A stretch of 64,000 nucleotides of DNA. Source: CAYQVW01 sp964421245. Its GTDB lineage: Bacteria > Margulisbacteria > WOR-1 > XYC2-FULL-46-14. How positions within the stretch are numbered: the first letter of the stretch is position 1; every line of letters starts with the position of its first letter. The DNA lies in NCBI GenBank assembly GCA_964421245.1, contig CAYQVW010000006.1:1-64000 (forward strand), given 5' to 3'. The position numbers and the translations under genes are program-made. The notes below the pieces were generated by a model. It made no database searches. It had not been told where the DNA came from and saw nothing but the letters and a program-made list of their open reading frames with translations. Shown here piece by piece: positions 41,013 through 48,653 of the stretch.

Positions 41013-41650
41013 TAAAATATTACGCCTTTTTTTGAATTTTGTTTTCCGCTGTCTCTTTTTCTTCTTTTTGGAATTCTAGGCTTTATGTATGTTTTTCCTT
41101 TATCTGGTTTTGCTCGAGTAGTGTCTGGTGATGGTCCGGCATCTGGCCCTTTTTGGGTAGCTGGACCGGCATCTGGTTTTACAACAACTGGTTGTCTTCT
41201 TGGAATTGAGGGAGGAGATGCCGTGATAGATATTTCTGGATTAGGGGCTTCAAACATGATGTAATGATCTATTCCTAATAAATCTCCAACGGCTTTCCCT
41301 CTTAATCCGCTTCTTACTTTTCTTGGTGGAAATATTCTAATTTCAGCATCTGATGGGTTGGTTCTTTTGGTGTGTTTTGCTAAAATAGTTTGATATTGTG
41401 TAGCTTGTGCTTGAATTGCTTTTAATAGTTTATAGCTGCATTTTGGGTCATTTTTTTGAGCCTTCTTTGCACAATATTTACCAACAACTCGGGCAATCTC
41501 TTTTTTGAGACACTGGCCCTGTTCTTTTGCACCATAAGTAGCACATTCGTCTTTTGTTCCATTTAGTCTCTTAACATATGACCTGCGTACTATAAAATTG
41601 GCTATTTTAGCCCAATTATCTTCAGTATATGGCACCTTATGAACTGACAT
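41012..41650 (-). CDS. orphan protein with Pro/Asp/Gly-rich tail, 212 aa
   Basis: No family recognised. Four cysteines lie in the first 75 residues ('CATYGAKEQGQCLKKE', 'YCAKK', 'KCSYK'). The C-terminal 75 residues are low complexity, with two 'PDAGP' units and a strongly basic end ('KPRIPKRRKRDSGKQNSKKG'). No signal peptide. First gene of the kinase operon, with a GGAGGT ribosome site and the shared promoter. Confidence 0.65.
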   Translation of the reverse strand: MSVHKVPYTEDNWAKIANFIVRRSYVKRLNGTKDECATYGAKEQGQCLKKEIARVVGKYCAKKAQKNDPKCSYKLLKAIQAQATQYQTILAKHTKRTNPSDAEIRIFPPRKVRSGLRGKAVGDLLGIDHYIMFEAPNPEISITASPPSIPRRQPVVVKPDAGPATQKGPDAGPSPDTTRAKPDKGKTYIKPRIPKRRKRDSGKQNSKKGVIF

Positions 41651-41665
41651 AAAACCTCCATTAAC

Positions 41666-41696
41666 TATTTATCGGCTATTGTTTAAAAAAATTTCA
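41666..41696 (-). promoter_or_regulatory. alternative-sigma-type promoter (TGAAATTT-N14-CGATAAATA)
   Basis: On the minus strand TGAAATTT 41696-41689, spacer 14, CGATAAATA 41674-41666, reading GCCGATAA with the two bases before. A GGAGGT ribosome site follows, with the ATG at 41650. Confidence 0.7.
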
Positions 41697-41716
41697 CTAT
41701 ATTTTTTAAAAATTTT

Positions 41717-41749
41717 CCCGCTCTGCGGGATCCCGACTTTACGTCGGGA
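41717..41749. repeat. double palindromic hairpin repeat
   Basis: CCCGC-tct-GCGGG (41717-41729) directly followed by TCCCGAC-tttac-GTCGGGA (41731-41749). It lies 9 bases after the stop of the shortened subunit E gene, exactly where the ATPase operon is interrupted. It may serve as terminator. Confidence 0.75.
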
Positions 41750-41757
41750 CACACAAT

Positions 41758-42081
41758 TTATTCAAATAAGTAGGAGGCTACTTTAGAGAGCAATTCTTCT
41801 TTTTTCTGTGGAGATATTCCTTTAAAAACTTCATCCAAGATCTTGTGTTTTGCTGCCAAAAGAGCCTTTTTGGCTTCAAGACGGGCTGGGACTAAGATGC
41901 TTTTTTTAAGTGTTTCAGCTTTTCTATGTGAGTCTTTAGTAATTTTGTTGTATTCTTCATCCGCTTGTGCCTGGTATTGCTTGATTATTGCAGTTGCCTT
42001 ATTTTGGGCCTCTTTGGTAATATTGTTTGCCTCAAGCGCGGCTTCTTTTAGAATCCTATTTTCAATATCCTGTATTCCCAT
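41758..42081 (-). CDS. atpE: V-type ATPase subunit E-like, truncated (107 aa)
   Basis: Peripheral-stalk subunit. The protein is entirely the N-terminal coiled coil ('AALEANNITKEAQNKATAIIKQYQAQADEEYNKI', 'KKALLAAKHKILDEVFKGI') and stops after 'ELLSKVASYLFE'. Family members have about 190-200 aa, with a C-terminal globular domain that grips the head; that domain is absent here and I do not see it elsewhere in the window. Position K-E-(C) identifies it as E rather than G. The stop lies next to a palindromic repeat and the 6.6-kb interruption, so loss of the 3' half by rearrangement is plausible. A naturally short form is the alternative. Confidence 0.75.
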   Translation of the reverse strand: MGIQDIENRILKEAALEANNITKEAQNKATAIIKQYQAQADEEYNKITKDSHRKAETLKKSILVPARLEAKKALLAAKHKILDEVFKGISPQKKEELLSKVASYLFE

Positions 42082-42084
42082 TTT

Positions 42085-42555
42085 TTATAGGATAATTCCG
42101 TTTACAAGAAGAATAGTTGCCAGAAGCCCAACTACAGCATAGGTCTCAACCATTGCGGGCAGTATGATCGCTTTTCCGGTTTCATCCGGTTTTTTGGCAA
42201 TTAGATAAATACCACCGGCAGAGGCACGTCCTTGAAAGTAGCCAGAGACTAAGCAAGTGATCGCAACTGGAAGTCCGGCAAATAGAAGTTGTAGTCCTGC
42301 TGTTGCCGAAACGGCCGTTCCGCCACCCAAGAGATTGATTTTCATCATAATAAAAATAGCAGCCAAGAACCCATAGAAGCCTTGTGTTCCAGGAAGGGCT
42401 ACCATGATTAATAGTTTTCCAAATTTATCTGGATCTTCAGATAAAACACCGGCAGCTGCCTCTGATGCAATTGCGATTCCGGCGGCCGAGCCTGCTCCAC
42501 CAAAAAGTACTGCTAGAGCTGCTCCACATATTGCTAACGCTGATCCAATGTCCAT
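42085..42555 (-). CDS. atpK: V-type ATPase subunit K (rotor proteolipid), Na+-type
   Basis: Four-helix (double-hairpin) rotor subunit, 156 aa. Ion-site residues match the Na+-binding set known from Enterococcus hirae NtpK: L54, T57, Q58 ('ALPGTQGFYGF'), Q108 ('YFQGRASAG') and E137 ('MVETYAV'). This argues for Na+ rather than H+ coupling. AAAGGAGGT precedes the ATG. Confidence 0.93.
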   Translation of the reverse strand: MDIGSALAICGAALAVLFGGAGSAAGIAIASEAAAGVLSEDPDKFGKLLIMVALPGTQGFYGFLAAIFIMMKINLLGGGTAVSATAGLQLLFAGLPVAITCLVSGYFQGRASAGGIYLIAKKPDETGKAIILPAMVETYAVVGLLATILLVNGIIL

Positions 42556-42574
42556 AAAAACCTCCTTTTTGTAT

Positions 42575-42594
42575 GGACAGGTCGCGACCTGTCC
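42575..42594. repeat. perfect 20-bp palindrome GGACAGGTCGCGACCTGTCC
   Basis: It lies between the ATPase I and K genes. A sister palindrome, GGGCAGGTCGCGACCTGCCC, lies at 47514, and the window ends inside a third of the same style (GGGACAGCTCGCGA...). It may process or attenuate the operon mRNA. Confidence 0.85.
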
Positions 42595-42597
42595 CTC

Positions 42598-44529
42598 CTA
42601 CTTCTCGACAATATTAACATATTTCGTTTGATGGCGGAAAGGTTTGAACTCTGATCCGCCGCCAACAAAGAATTTTGGAAAAAACTCAACCAGTTGTAAT
42701 CTCATTGAGTGAATAAATGCACTCATAGTTGAAATGATAAGATTGAATATGTGTCCAACGATTAATATTGCAAACATAAAAACATAGCCAATAATTGGGA
42801 CAGAGTCTTTTACCATGTTTGCTAAAATATTGATTACCATTCCAATGATTGAGGTTGACATCATAAGAGCTAAGAGACGCGAGTAGGAGAGGGTGTCCCC
42901 CAGATATCCGCTGACATTGTAGAGGCTTAATAATCCCATCAAAAACTTTTTAATAATTCCTTTTTCTGATCTGCCCTGGGTCAATATTAAAAGAATTACC
43001 AGAATTATTGCTGCATTATTACTTATTGTAGATGGAAAGACAAAAATACTAACAAGAGAAGAGATAAAGAAGATCCAAAGAAGATCGTCTAGAATAGCTC
43101 CGAGCCAATCTCCTTCTCTAATCTTTTTTATTCCTTGAAGTATTAACCCAAAAAATATTTGGACGATTCCAAGTGCCAGAGACATAATCAGAATTGTAAC
43201 CGGGTTTTTTATGGGTTCAATTATTTGTGCTTGTTTTAAAATTGAAAGCCAGCTTGGAAGCTCTGTGGCAGATAGTCCCAAATAACTACCGGTTAAAACA
43301 CCGATTGGGATAGTAACAATCCCACCAAGTAGAAGCAGTATCACAAGGCTCTTGCCTCCTCTTGGGAGTTTTAGTTTTTTTAGTAAGAGAGTTGCGAATA
43401 GGATAAGCAATATTCCATAGCCAACATCAGAGAGACAGATTCCAAAAAAGAGAATAAAAAATGGGGTCAAAGCCATTGTTGGTTCAATGTCTTTTTGACT
43501 TGGTGTACCGAATATTTTTAGTATCAATTCAAAAGGGGCAAAGACTTTTGGATTTTCTATTGCAACTGGAACCTTCTCGTCTTTATCTTTTTCTACTTCA
43601 AAAATAGCAACATTGCTTGTTAGTTTTTGCAGTTTTTCTTTAAATAATGGTAAGTCTTTCTTTGTTATCCAACCTCGGACTACAAAAGTGTATCTTGTAC
43701 TAGCTGATTTGCTTTTTGCGTTGAAATTGTTCTGTTTTTCAAGAAGAAAATCGTGCAGAAGCATGAGGTTATACTTGTTCTTGTTTAGAGCAAGGGCCTC
43801 TTTGATGTATTCTGCTTCACTTTTTTCTGCCTTATTAAGAAGTGTTTTGATGTTGTTGAGTTCGTTTAATGGGGCAGCTGCTTGACTAAGTAGTTTTATT
43901 CTATTAAAGCCAGAATTATTTAAAAATTGCTCTATTTTTTCCCTCTCAGCGTTAACAAAATATATTACTATGTATGTTTCGTTTTTTTGAAACTCAACTA
44001 CTTCTGTTTCAAGAAATGGGGTGATCGCGCGAAGACCGATTTCAAACTTTTTGTGTTCCTTGGTTTTAACTGATCCTACAATTGCGCTTATTTTTTGATT
44101 TCCATCTAGACGATTGAGCGGGATATCTAGATTTTTGAATGGTGCGAGGGTAGCCATGTTTTGTAATAGATTATTTTTTAGGGCAGCGATATTATTTAAT
44201 TCTTGGTCAAGGCCCTGGATTTTTTCCAGGCTTTCTTCTTGGTTAAAATTCTTTGAAGTATTTATCAGCTCTTCTTTTTTTAGCTCAAATTTGGGTGAAA
44301 TCAATGAATCTATTAGGCTTTTTTTAGTTTTGCTGAATTTTTCAATAAAGCTAATGGCAGAGCGTATTCCTGCGATTTGTGATTCCATGTTTTCGCCAGA
44401 GGGAATGATTCTTTTGTCTTTAAATTCTCGGATTTCGAGAATGCCTTCTTTTTTTAATAATTCAAGAATTTTTTCTTCTTCGGGAAGAAGTCCAATAAGC
44501 TCGATTTTTTGCATGGGAAGAATAGTCAT
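42598..44529 (-). CDS. atpI: V-type ATPase subunit I (membrane stator)
   Basis: Stator subunit, 643 aa. The N-terminal ~330 residues are a cytosolic coiled-coil arm ('MTILPMQKIELIGLLPEEEKILELLKKEGILEIREF'), and the C-terminal ~310 hold about eight membrane helices with the channel segment 'SYLGDTLSYSRLLALMMSTSIIGMVINILANM' and 'GHIFNLIISTMSAFIHSMRLQLVEFFPKFF'. It carries the essential half-channel Arg region. ATGA overlap with H. Confidence 0.95.
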   Translation of the reverse strand: MTILPMQKIELIGLLPEEEKILELLKKEGILEIREFKDKRIIPSGENMESQIAGIRSAISFIEKFSKTKKSLIDSLISPKFELKKEELINTSKNFNQEESLEKIQGLDQELNNIAALKNNLLQNMATLAPFKNLDIPLNRLDGNQKISAIVGSVKTKEHKKFEIGLRAITPFLETEVVEFQKNETYIVIYFVNAEREKIEQFLNNSGFNRIKLLSQAAAPLNELNNIKTLLNKAEKSEAEYIKEALALNKNKYNLMLLHDFLLEKQNNFNAKSKSASTRYTFVVRGWITKKDLPLFKEKLQKLTSNVAIFEVEKDKDEKVPVAIENPKVFAPFELILKIFGTPSQKDIEPTMALTPFFILFFGICLSDVGYGILLILFATLLLKKLKLPRGGKSLVILLLLGGIVTIPIGVLTGSYLGLSATELPSWLSILKQAQIIEPIKNPVTILIMSLALGIVQIFFGLILQGIKKIREGDWLGAILDDLLWIFFISSLVSIFVFPSTISNNAAIILVILLILTQGRSEKGIIKKFLMGLLSLYNVSGYLGDTLSYSRLLALMMSTSIIGMVINILANMVKDSVPIIGYVFMFAILIVGHIFNLIISTMSAFIHSMRLQLVEFFPKFFVGGGSEFKPFRHQTKYVNIVEK

Positions 44530-44819
44530 TTTATTAGTTTTTTGGCCTGGCTAATCTTGCTTTTTGTTTTGTTTTTAAGATTATTAATTTCTTTGTTTGT
44601 ATCTTTGTTTATGTTTTCGGCCTCTTTTTTTGCTGTTTTCTTGGCTTGTTCTAAAATAGACAAGGCCTCTTTTTTAGCTTGTTCTGTTTTGGTTTTAATT
44701 CCCTGCTCTCCAGAAATTTTGGCTTTGGATAGTATGTGAATAGCGTTCTTTTTAGCTTCTTTGATTAGATATAGTGCTTTTGTCTCGATTTCTTGAACTT
44801 TCACAAAGCTTTTACTCAT
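44526..44819 (-). CDS. atpH: V-type ATPase subunit H/G (peripheral stalk coiled coil), 97 aa
   Basis: Fully helical, Lys/Glu/Ala-rich coiled coil that pairs with E to form the stator stalk. Position as first gene (H-I-K-E order) matches archaeal-type operons. TAAAAT lies 7 bp before the ATG with no ribosome site. Confidence 0.8.
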   Translation of the reverse strand: MSKSFVKVQEIETKALYLIKEAKKNAIHILSKAKISGEQGIKTKTEQAKKEALSILEQAKKTAKKEAENINKDTNKEINNLKNKTKSKISQAKKLIK

Positions 44820-44826
44820 TAGAGCA

Positions 44827-44832
44827 ATTTTA
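44827..44832 (-). promoter_or_regulatory. V-ATPase operon -10 element (TAAAAT), leaderless
   Basis: On the minus strand, 7 bp before the ATG at 44819. It is divergent from the TGAAATTT promoter at 44853. Confidence 0.45.
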
Positions 44833-44852
44833 GCATAGATCGTAAAAAATAG

Positions 44853-44883
44853 TGAAATTTATTTATAAATTGGTCGAAAAACT
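44853..44883 (+). promoter_or_regulatory. alternative-sigma-type promoter (TGAAATTT-N14-CGAAAAACT)
   Basis: TGAAATTT 44853-44860, CGAAAAACT 44875-44883, spacer 14, ATG at 44887 three bases later. Confidence 0.65.
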
Positions 44884-44886
44884 TGT

Positions 44887-46536
44887 ATGGGGCTAAATTT
44901 AACAAGGAATTGGAAGGGAATACAGAGTTATCCTAGGGCTAATAAAATTTTTAATTCTGTCTTTTTTCCACCGGCTTTTCAGTCTATATCTATGGATAAA
45001 CCTGTTCAGGAGCTTATGGCTAGGAAGTTTTTTTCAAGCTTGAAACAAGATGAATTTAAGGCAGCTTTCTTTAATAGAATCTTGAAAAGTGCTTATTCTG
45101 CTGATTCGATTTGTAATACAATATCTGATTTGGATGATGCTGCTGTTTTTGATCTGGTTTTTACTGCCCAAAAACGTCTCCCCAAAGCAAAATTGGCTCG
45201 GATTCAAAGAAAGCTTTTTGAATCAAGAGGCCTTGCTTGGTTTGTTAGTAATTATTCATCAAAGTGGAAGAGCAGTTATACATTAAAGAGTTTGGTGGAG
45301 AGTGGGGTTTTTGATCTATCTGATATTAGAGGGATTTTAGACTTTATTCATGTGCCCGAAGTCCTTCTTGAGGTCTTTGGTTCGTTTAATGACTTTGAGG
45401 TGGTTTTTGTAATTAGTCAAGGTTGTGCCTATCGGATGGCAGGGCACCTTATTGCAACTGATATAAAATTTAGAAACCCACAAACCTTTGTTGGTTCACA
45501 GCTTTTTGCAATACAGCGTTTTGTTCGTCTCTTTCCATTTACTAAAAGATTTTTTATTAAGAGTTATTTAGAATTCTTAGATGATACTAATATTCATAGA
45601 TTGCAGTTTGATGAAGAGAGCGCTAATGGTAAGGTTGGGGTAAGATGGTTTCATCATAATCTTCTTTTTCTTGCAGCACATCGTATAGGGGCGTTAGGGC
45701 TTGATGGTGTTGATACTAAATTAGCTCTTTTGGCAAAAAGATCTCTTCTTAGGTGGTTTGCTTTATTTAATGAGATCAATGAGAAGCAAAGGGAGAGAAT
45801 ATTAAAGAGTGAATTGTCACGAGAAGTTGGCTTAAAACATGATGCCTATTTTTATACTGTGCGAATGGATAAGACCCCAAGGGAAGAAGCAGCTAAATAT
45901 GCGAAACGTTTTTATGATGCCCTTAGAAAATTGGGTTGTATTGTTAATCCCTATGCGGTAGAAAGTTTGGAGTTGGGTTACCAGGATATTGATACATCAG
46001 ATCCAAGCAGTTTGTCCAGGTTTCTTTTCTTTGACTTGGGACGCGAGTCTTCTGGATTACACATCCCAGAACGCCTAACCTTTGTTGGTCCAGACAGAGT
46101 TAGCTATGAAATTGATATATTAAATGGAAAATTTCGTACCGGTAGAGATAGTTTTATTCACGATAATGGTTTTCTTAAGGGTGATTTTTCATTGTTATCT
46201 GCCGATACTGAACCAAAAATGGAGAGTGCTTTTAGATCATTGTTATATAGGAGGGCGGATTTTTCTACCTTGGCTTATCTTTCTCACCTAACCGGATTAC
46301 CGGCTGAGAGGGTTAAACTTTCTTCTTTGTCCTACGATATTTACCGCAATAGGGTTAGGCAACTGCTTGCTTGGGCGGGGTCATCGGCTAGTCGGTTGAA
46401 GTTGGTTTATGATTCTATGTGGGCGATGAGAGAGAACATCGCTTTTGTCTCAAGTTTAAGTGGTATGGAAGATGATTTTAAAGTATTTTCTGCCTTGAGT
46501 GGATCGGATCAACTATTGACTCAGCAGCGTAAATAA
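44887..46536 (+). CDS. orphan protein, 549 aa
   Basis: No family recognised. It is mostly helical in the first 330 residues ('SLKQDEFKAAFFNRILKSAYSADSICNTISDLDDAAVFDLVF', 'TKLALLAKRSLLRWFALFNEINEKQRERILKSEL'), followed by an alpha/beta stretch ('LLRFLFFDLGRESSGLHIPERLTFVGPDRVSYEIDILNGKFRTG'-like) and a helical end. No signal peptide or membrane helix is clear. The start is the ATG 3 bp after the promoter, with no ribosome site. It is monocistronic; the next promoter's -35 lies within its last codons. Confidence 0.7.
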   Translation: MGLNLTRNWKGIQSYPRANKIFNSVFFPPAFQSISMDKPVQELMARKFFSSLKQDEFKAAFFNRILKSAYSADSICNTISDLDDAAVFDLVFTAQKRLPKAKLARIQRKLFESRGLAWFVSNYSSKWKSSYTLKSLVESGVFDLSDIRGILDFIHVPEVLLEVFGSFNDFEVVFVISQGCAYRMAGHLIATDIKFRNPQTFVGSQLFAIQRFVRLFPFTKRFFIKSYLEFLDDTNIHRLQFDEESANGKVGVRWFHHNLLFLAAHRIGALGLDGVDTKLALLAKRSLLRWFALFNEINEKQRERILKSELSREVGLKHDAYFYTVRMDKTPREEAAKYAKRFYDALRKLGCIVNPYAVESLELGYQDIDTSDPSSLSRFLFFDLGRESSGLHIPERLTFVGPDRVSYEIDILNGKFRTGRDSFIHDNGFLKGDFSLLSADTEPKMESAFRSLLYRRADFSTLAYLSHLTGLPAERVKLSSLSYDIYRNRVRQLLAWAGSSASRLKLVYDSMWAMRENIAFVSSLSGMEDDFKVFSALSGSDQLLTQQRK

Positions 46537-46545
46537 TGTTATAAT
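46516..46545 (+). promoter_or_regulatory. sigma-70-type promoter TTGACT-N18-TATAAT
   Basis: TTGACT 46516-46521 lies inside the end of the previous gene, TATAAT at 46540-46545, and the ATG at 46557. Housekeeping type, in contrast to the orphan gene's promoter. Confidence 0.65.
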
Positions 46546-46556
46546 ATATACCCGTA

Positions 46557-47513
46557 ATGTACATATTCCCAATTTGCTTTGTTGCGGGTTTTTTATTGAC
46601 AGTTTTTGCGACTCCCGTCGCAAAAAAGTTGGCACTTCGGATAGGAGCAGTAGACACCCCCAATGAAAGAAAAATCCATAATGAGATAATTCCTAGACTA
46701 GGCGGACTTGCAATTTATATCGGTTTTATAGTTTCCCTGGCAATTGGATTGCTGTTTATCTATTTAAATAAAACATCTGTTAATTTGACTCCGATTTTTG
46801 GAATAATTGTTGGATCAACGATTATCTTGATCTTAGGTGTAGTTGATGATATAAAATCACTTCAACCGAGAACTAAGTTTTTCTGGCAGATGGTTGCTGC
46901 ATTGATTGTCTATTTTATGGGAGTTGAGATTTCTTATCTTACAAATCCTTTTAACGGGGGATTTATGCTCCCGTTTTATATCAGTCTCCCATTAACTTTA
47001 TTTTGGATTGTTGGTGTTACTAATGCTATTAACCTAATTGATGGTTTGGATGGTTTGGCTGCAGGGGTCACTGCTATTTCTGCTGGAACCTTCTTTTTTG
47101 TGGCACTTACTACCTATAGTTACGGTGCAGCACTTATAATGTTGGTTTTATGTGCTGCGTCGTTAGGTTTTTTAAAATTTAATTTCTTTCCGGCAAAGAT
47201 ATTTTTGGGAGATTCGGGCAGTCTTTTATTGGGATTTGTCCTGGCAACTGCATCAATTATGGGAGTTTTCAAAACAACATTAGTTGTTGCTTTGATTATT
47301 CCGCTCTTAATTCTTGGCGTTCCAATTTTTGATACTCTTTTTGCGATCGGTCGAAGGGTGAAGGATAAACAGTCTCCTTTTAAGGCAGATAACAAACATA
47401 TACATCATATGTTGATGCGGGCAGGTTTTTCACAAAGAGAAGCGGTCCTTTCTATATATATAGTTTGTTTTTTATTGAGTTTTACGGCATTGGTTATGTC
47501 GTTGTATCGTTAG
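46557..47513 (+). CDS. wecA: undecaprenyl-phosphate GlcNAc-1-phosphate transferase (WecA/TagO type)
   Basis: Polytopic enzyme that starts surface-polymer synthesis by moving GlcNAc-1-P to undecaprenyl phosphate. Motifs of the PNPT family: 'DTPNERKIHNEIIPRLGG', 'GVVDDIKSLQPRTKFFWQ', catalytic 'NAINLIDGLDGLAAG', 'KIFLGDSGSLLLGF' and 'ADNKHIHHMLMRAGFS' (HIHH loop, typical of WecA rather than MraY). Length 318 aa. Followed by wecB. Confidence 0.9.
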   Translation: MYIFPICFVAGFLLTVFATPVAKKLALRIGAVDTPNERKIHNEIIPRLGGLAIYIGFIVSLAIGLLFIYLNKTSVNLTPIFGIIVGSTIILILGVVDDIKSLQPRTKFFWQMVAALIVYFMGVEISYLTNPFNGGFMLPFYISLPLTLFWIVGVTNAINLIDGLDGLAAGVTAISAGTFFFVALTTYSYGAALIMLVLCAASLGFLKFNFFPAKIFLGDSGSLLLGFVLATASIMGVFKTTLVVALIIPLLILGVPIFDTLFAIGRRVKDKQSPFKADNKHIHHMLMRAGFSQREAVLSIYIVCFLLSFTALVMSLYR

Positions 47514-47533
47514 GGGCAGGTCGCGACCTGCCC
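47514..47533. repeat. perfect 20-bp palindrome GGGCAGGTCGCGACCTGCCC
   Basis: Starts 1 base after the wecA-like stop and lies 13 bases before the wecB ATG. Same family as 42575-42594. Confidence 0.85.
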
Positions 47534-47546
47534 GTACGGGAGAAAA

Positions 47547-48653
47547 ATGAAAAAAATAATGTTGGTATTTGGAACCAGGCCGGAAGCGATAAAAATGATT
47601 CCGGTTATTCTTGAGTTACAAAAACAGCAAGATAAATTTCATTCTGTTTTGGTATCAACTGGTCAGCATAAAGAGATGCTGGATCAGATTTTATCTCTTT
47701 TTAATATTAAGCCTGATTATGACCTCAATATTATGAAAGAGGATCAGACTTTGTCTGACATTGTGGTTAATTCTATAAATGGATTAGATCCAATCATTAA
47801 GAAAGAAAAGCCGGAGCTATTGCTTGTTCAAGGGGATACCTCTACGGCTTTTGCTGCGGCCTTAACTGCTTTTCAAAATAAAGTAAAGGTGGGTCATGTT
47901 GAGGCCGGACTTCGAACTTTTAATAATTACAATCCGTTCCCAGAGGAGATGAATCGAAAACTTATCTCACAAATTGCAGGCTTAAATTTTGCCCCAACTT
48001 CAAAGTCAAAACAAAATCTGCTGAATGAAAAAATTCCAGAAAACACGATTTATTTAACCGGAAATACGGTGATTGATGCGCTATTTCTTACCATAAAAAA
48101 ACCATATGATTTGTCGAATTTGGGAATTGAGTTTTCTAAAAACAAAAAGATGATTTTATTAACTGCACATCGTAGAGAGTCTTTTGGTAAGCCGATGGAA
48201 GATATTTGTATGGCTGTCTCTGCTTTAGCTAGAAAATATAAGGATGAGATTTATTTTGTTTTTCCGGTTCATCCTAATCCTAATGTTAGACGGGTGGTTG
48301 ACGAGAAGCTAAAGGGGATTCCAAATATTATATTAACCGATCCACTTGATTATCATCCTTTTGCACATCTTATGGAGAAGGCTAATTTTATTTTAACTGA
48401 TTCAGGTGGCGTGCAAGAAGAGGCCCCAAGCCTTGGAAAGCCGGTTTTGGTTTTAAGAGATACGACTGAGAGGCCGGAGGCAATTTCTGCTGGTTGTGTG
48501 AAATTGATTGGAACAGATAAAGATAGGATTATTTCTGAAGCGGGGGCTCTTTTGAAAGATAGCCAGGTTTATGAGAAAATGGCAAAAGCGGTGAATCCAT
48601 ATGGTGATGGCAAGGCAGCAAAGAGAATAGTGGAGATAATAATTAATGCGTAA
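47547..48653 (+). CDS. wecB: UDP-N-acetylglucosamine 2-epimerase (non-hydrolysing)
   Basis: Converts UDP-GlcNAc to UDP-ManNAc. Visible: 'MLVFGTRPEAIKMIPVI', 'VSTGQHKEMLDQIL', 'VQGDTSTAFAAAL', 'VGHVEAGLRTFNNYNPFPEEMNRKL', 'LTAHRRESFG' and 'LTDSGGVQEEAPSLGKPVLVLRDTTERPE'. 368 aa, complete. With the UDP-sugar dehydrogenase at 16528 it could supply UDP-ManNAcA. Overlaps murA by 8 bases. Confidence 0.96.
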   Translation: MKKIMLVFGTRPEAIKMIPVILELQKQQDKFHSVLVSTGQHKEMLDQILSLFNIKPDYDLNIMKEDQTLSDIVVNSINGLDPIIKKEKPELLLVQGDTSTAFAAALTAFQNKVKVGHVEAGLRTFNNYNPFPEEMNRKLISQIAGLNFAPTSKSKQNLLNEKIPENTIYLTGNTVIDALFLTIKKPYDLSNLGIEFSKNKKMILLTAHRRESFGKPMEDICMAVSALARKYKDEIYFVFPVHPNPNVRRVVDEKLKGIPNIILTDPLDYHPFAHLMEKANFILTDSGGVQEEAPSLGKPVLVLRDTTERPEAISAGCVKLIGTDKDRIISEAGALLKDSQVYEKMAKAVNPYGDGKAAKRIVEIIINA

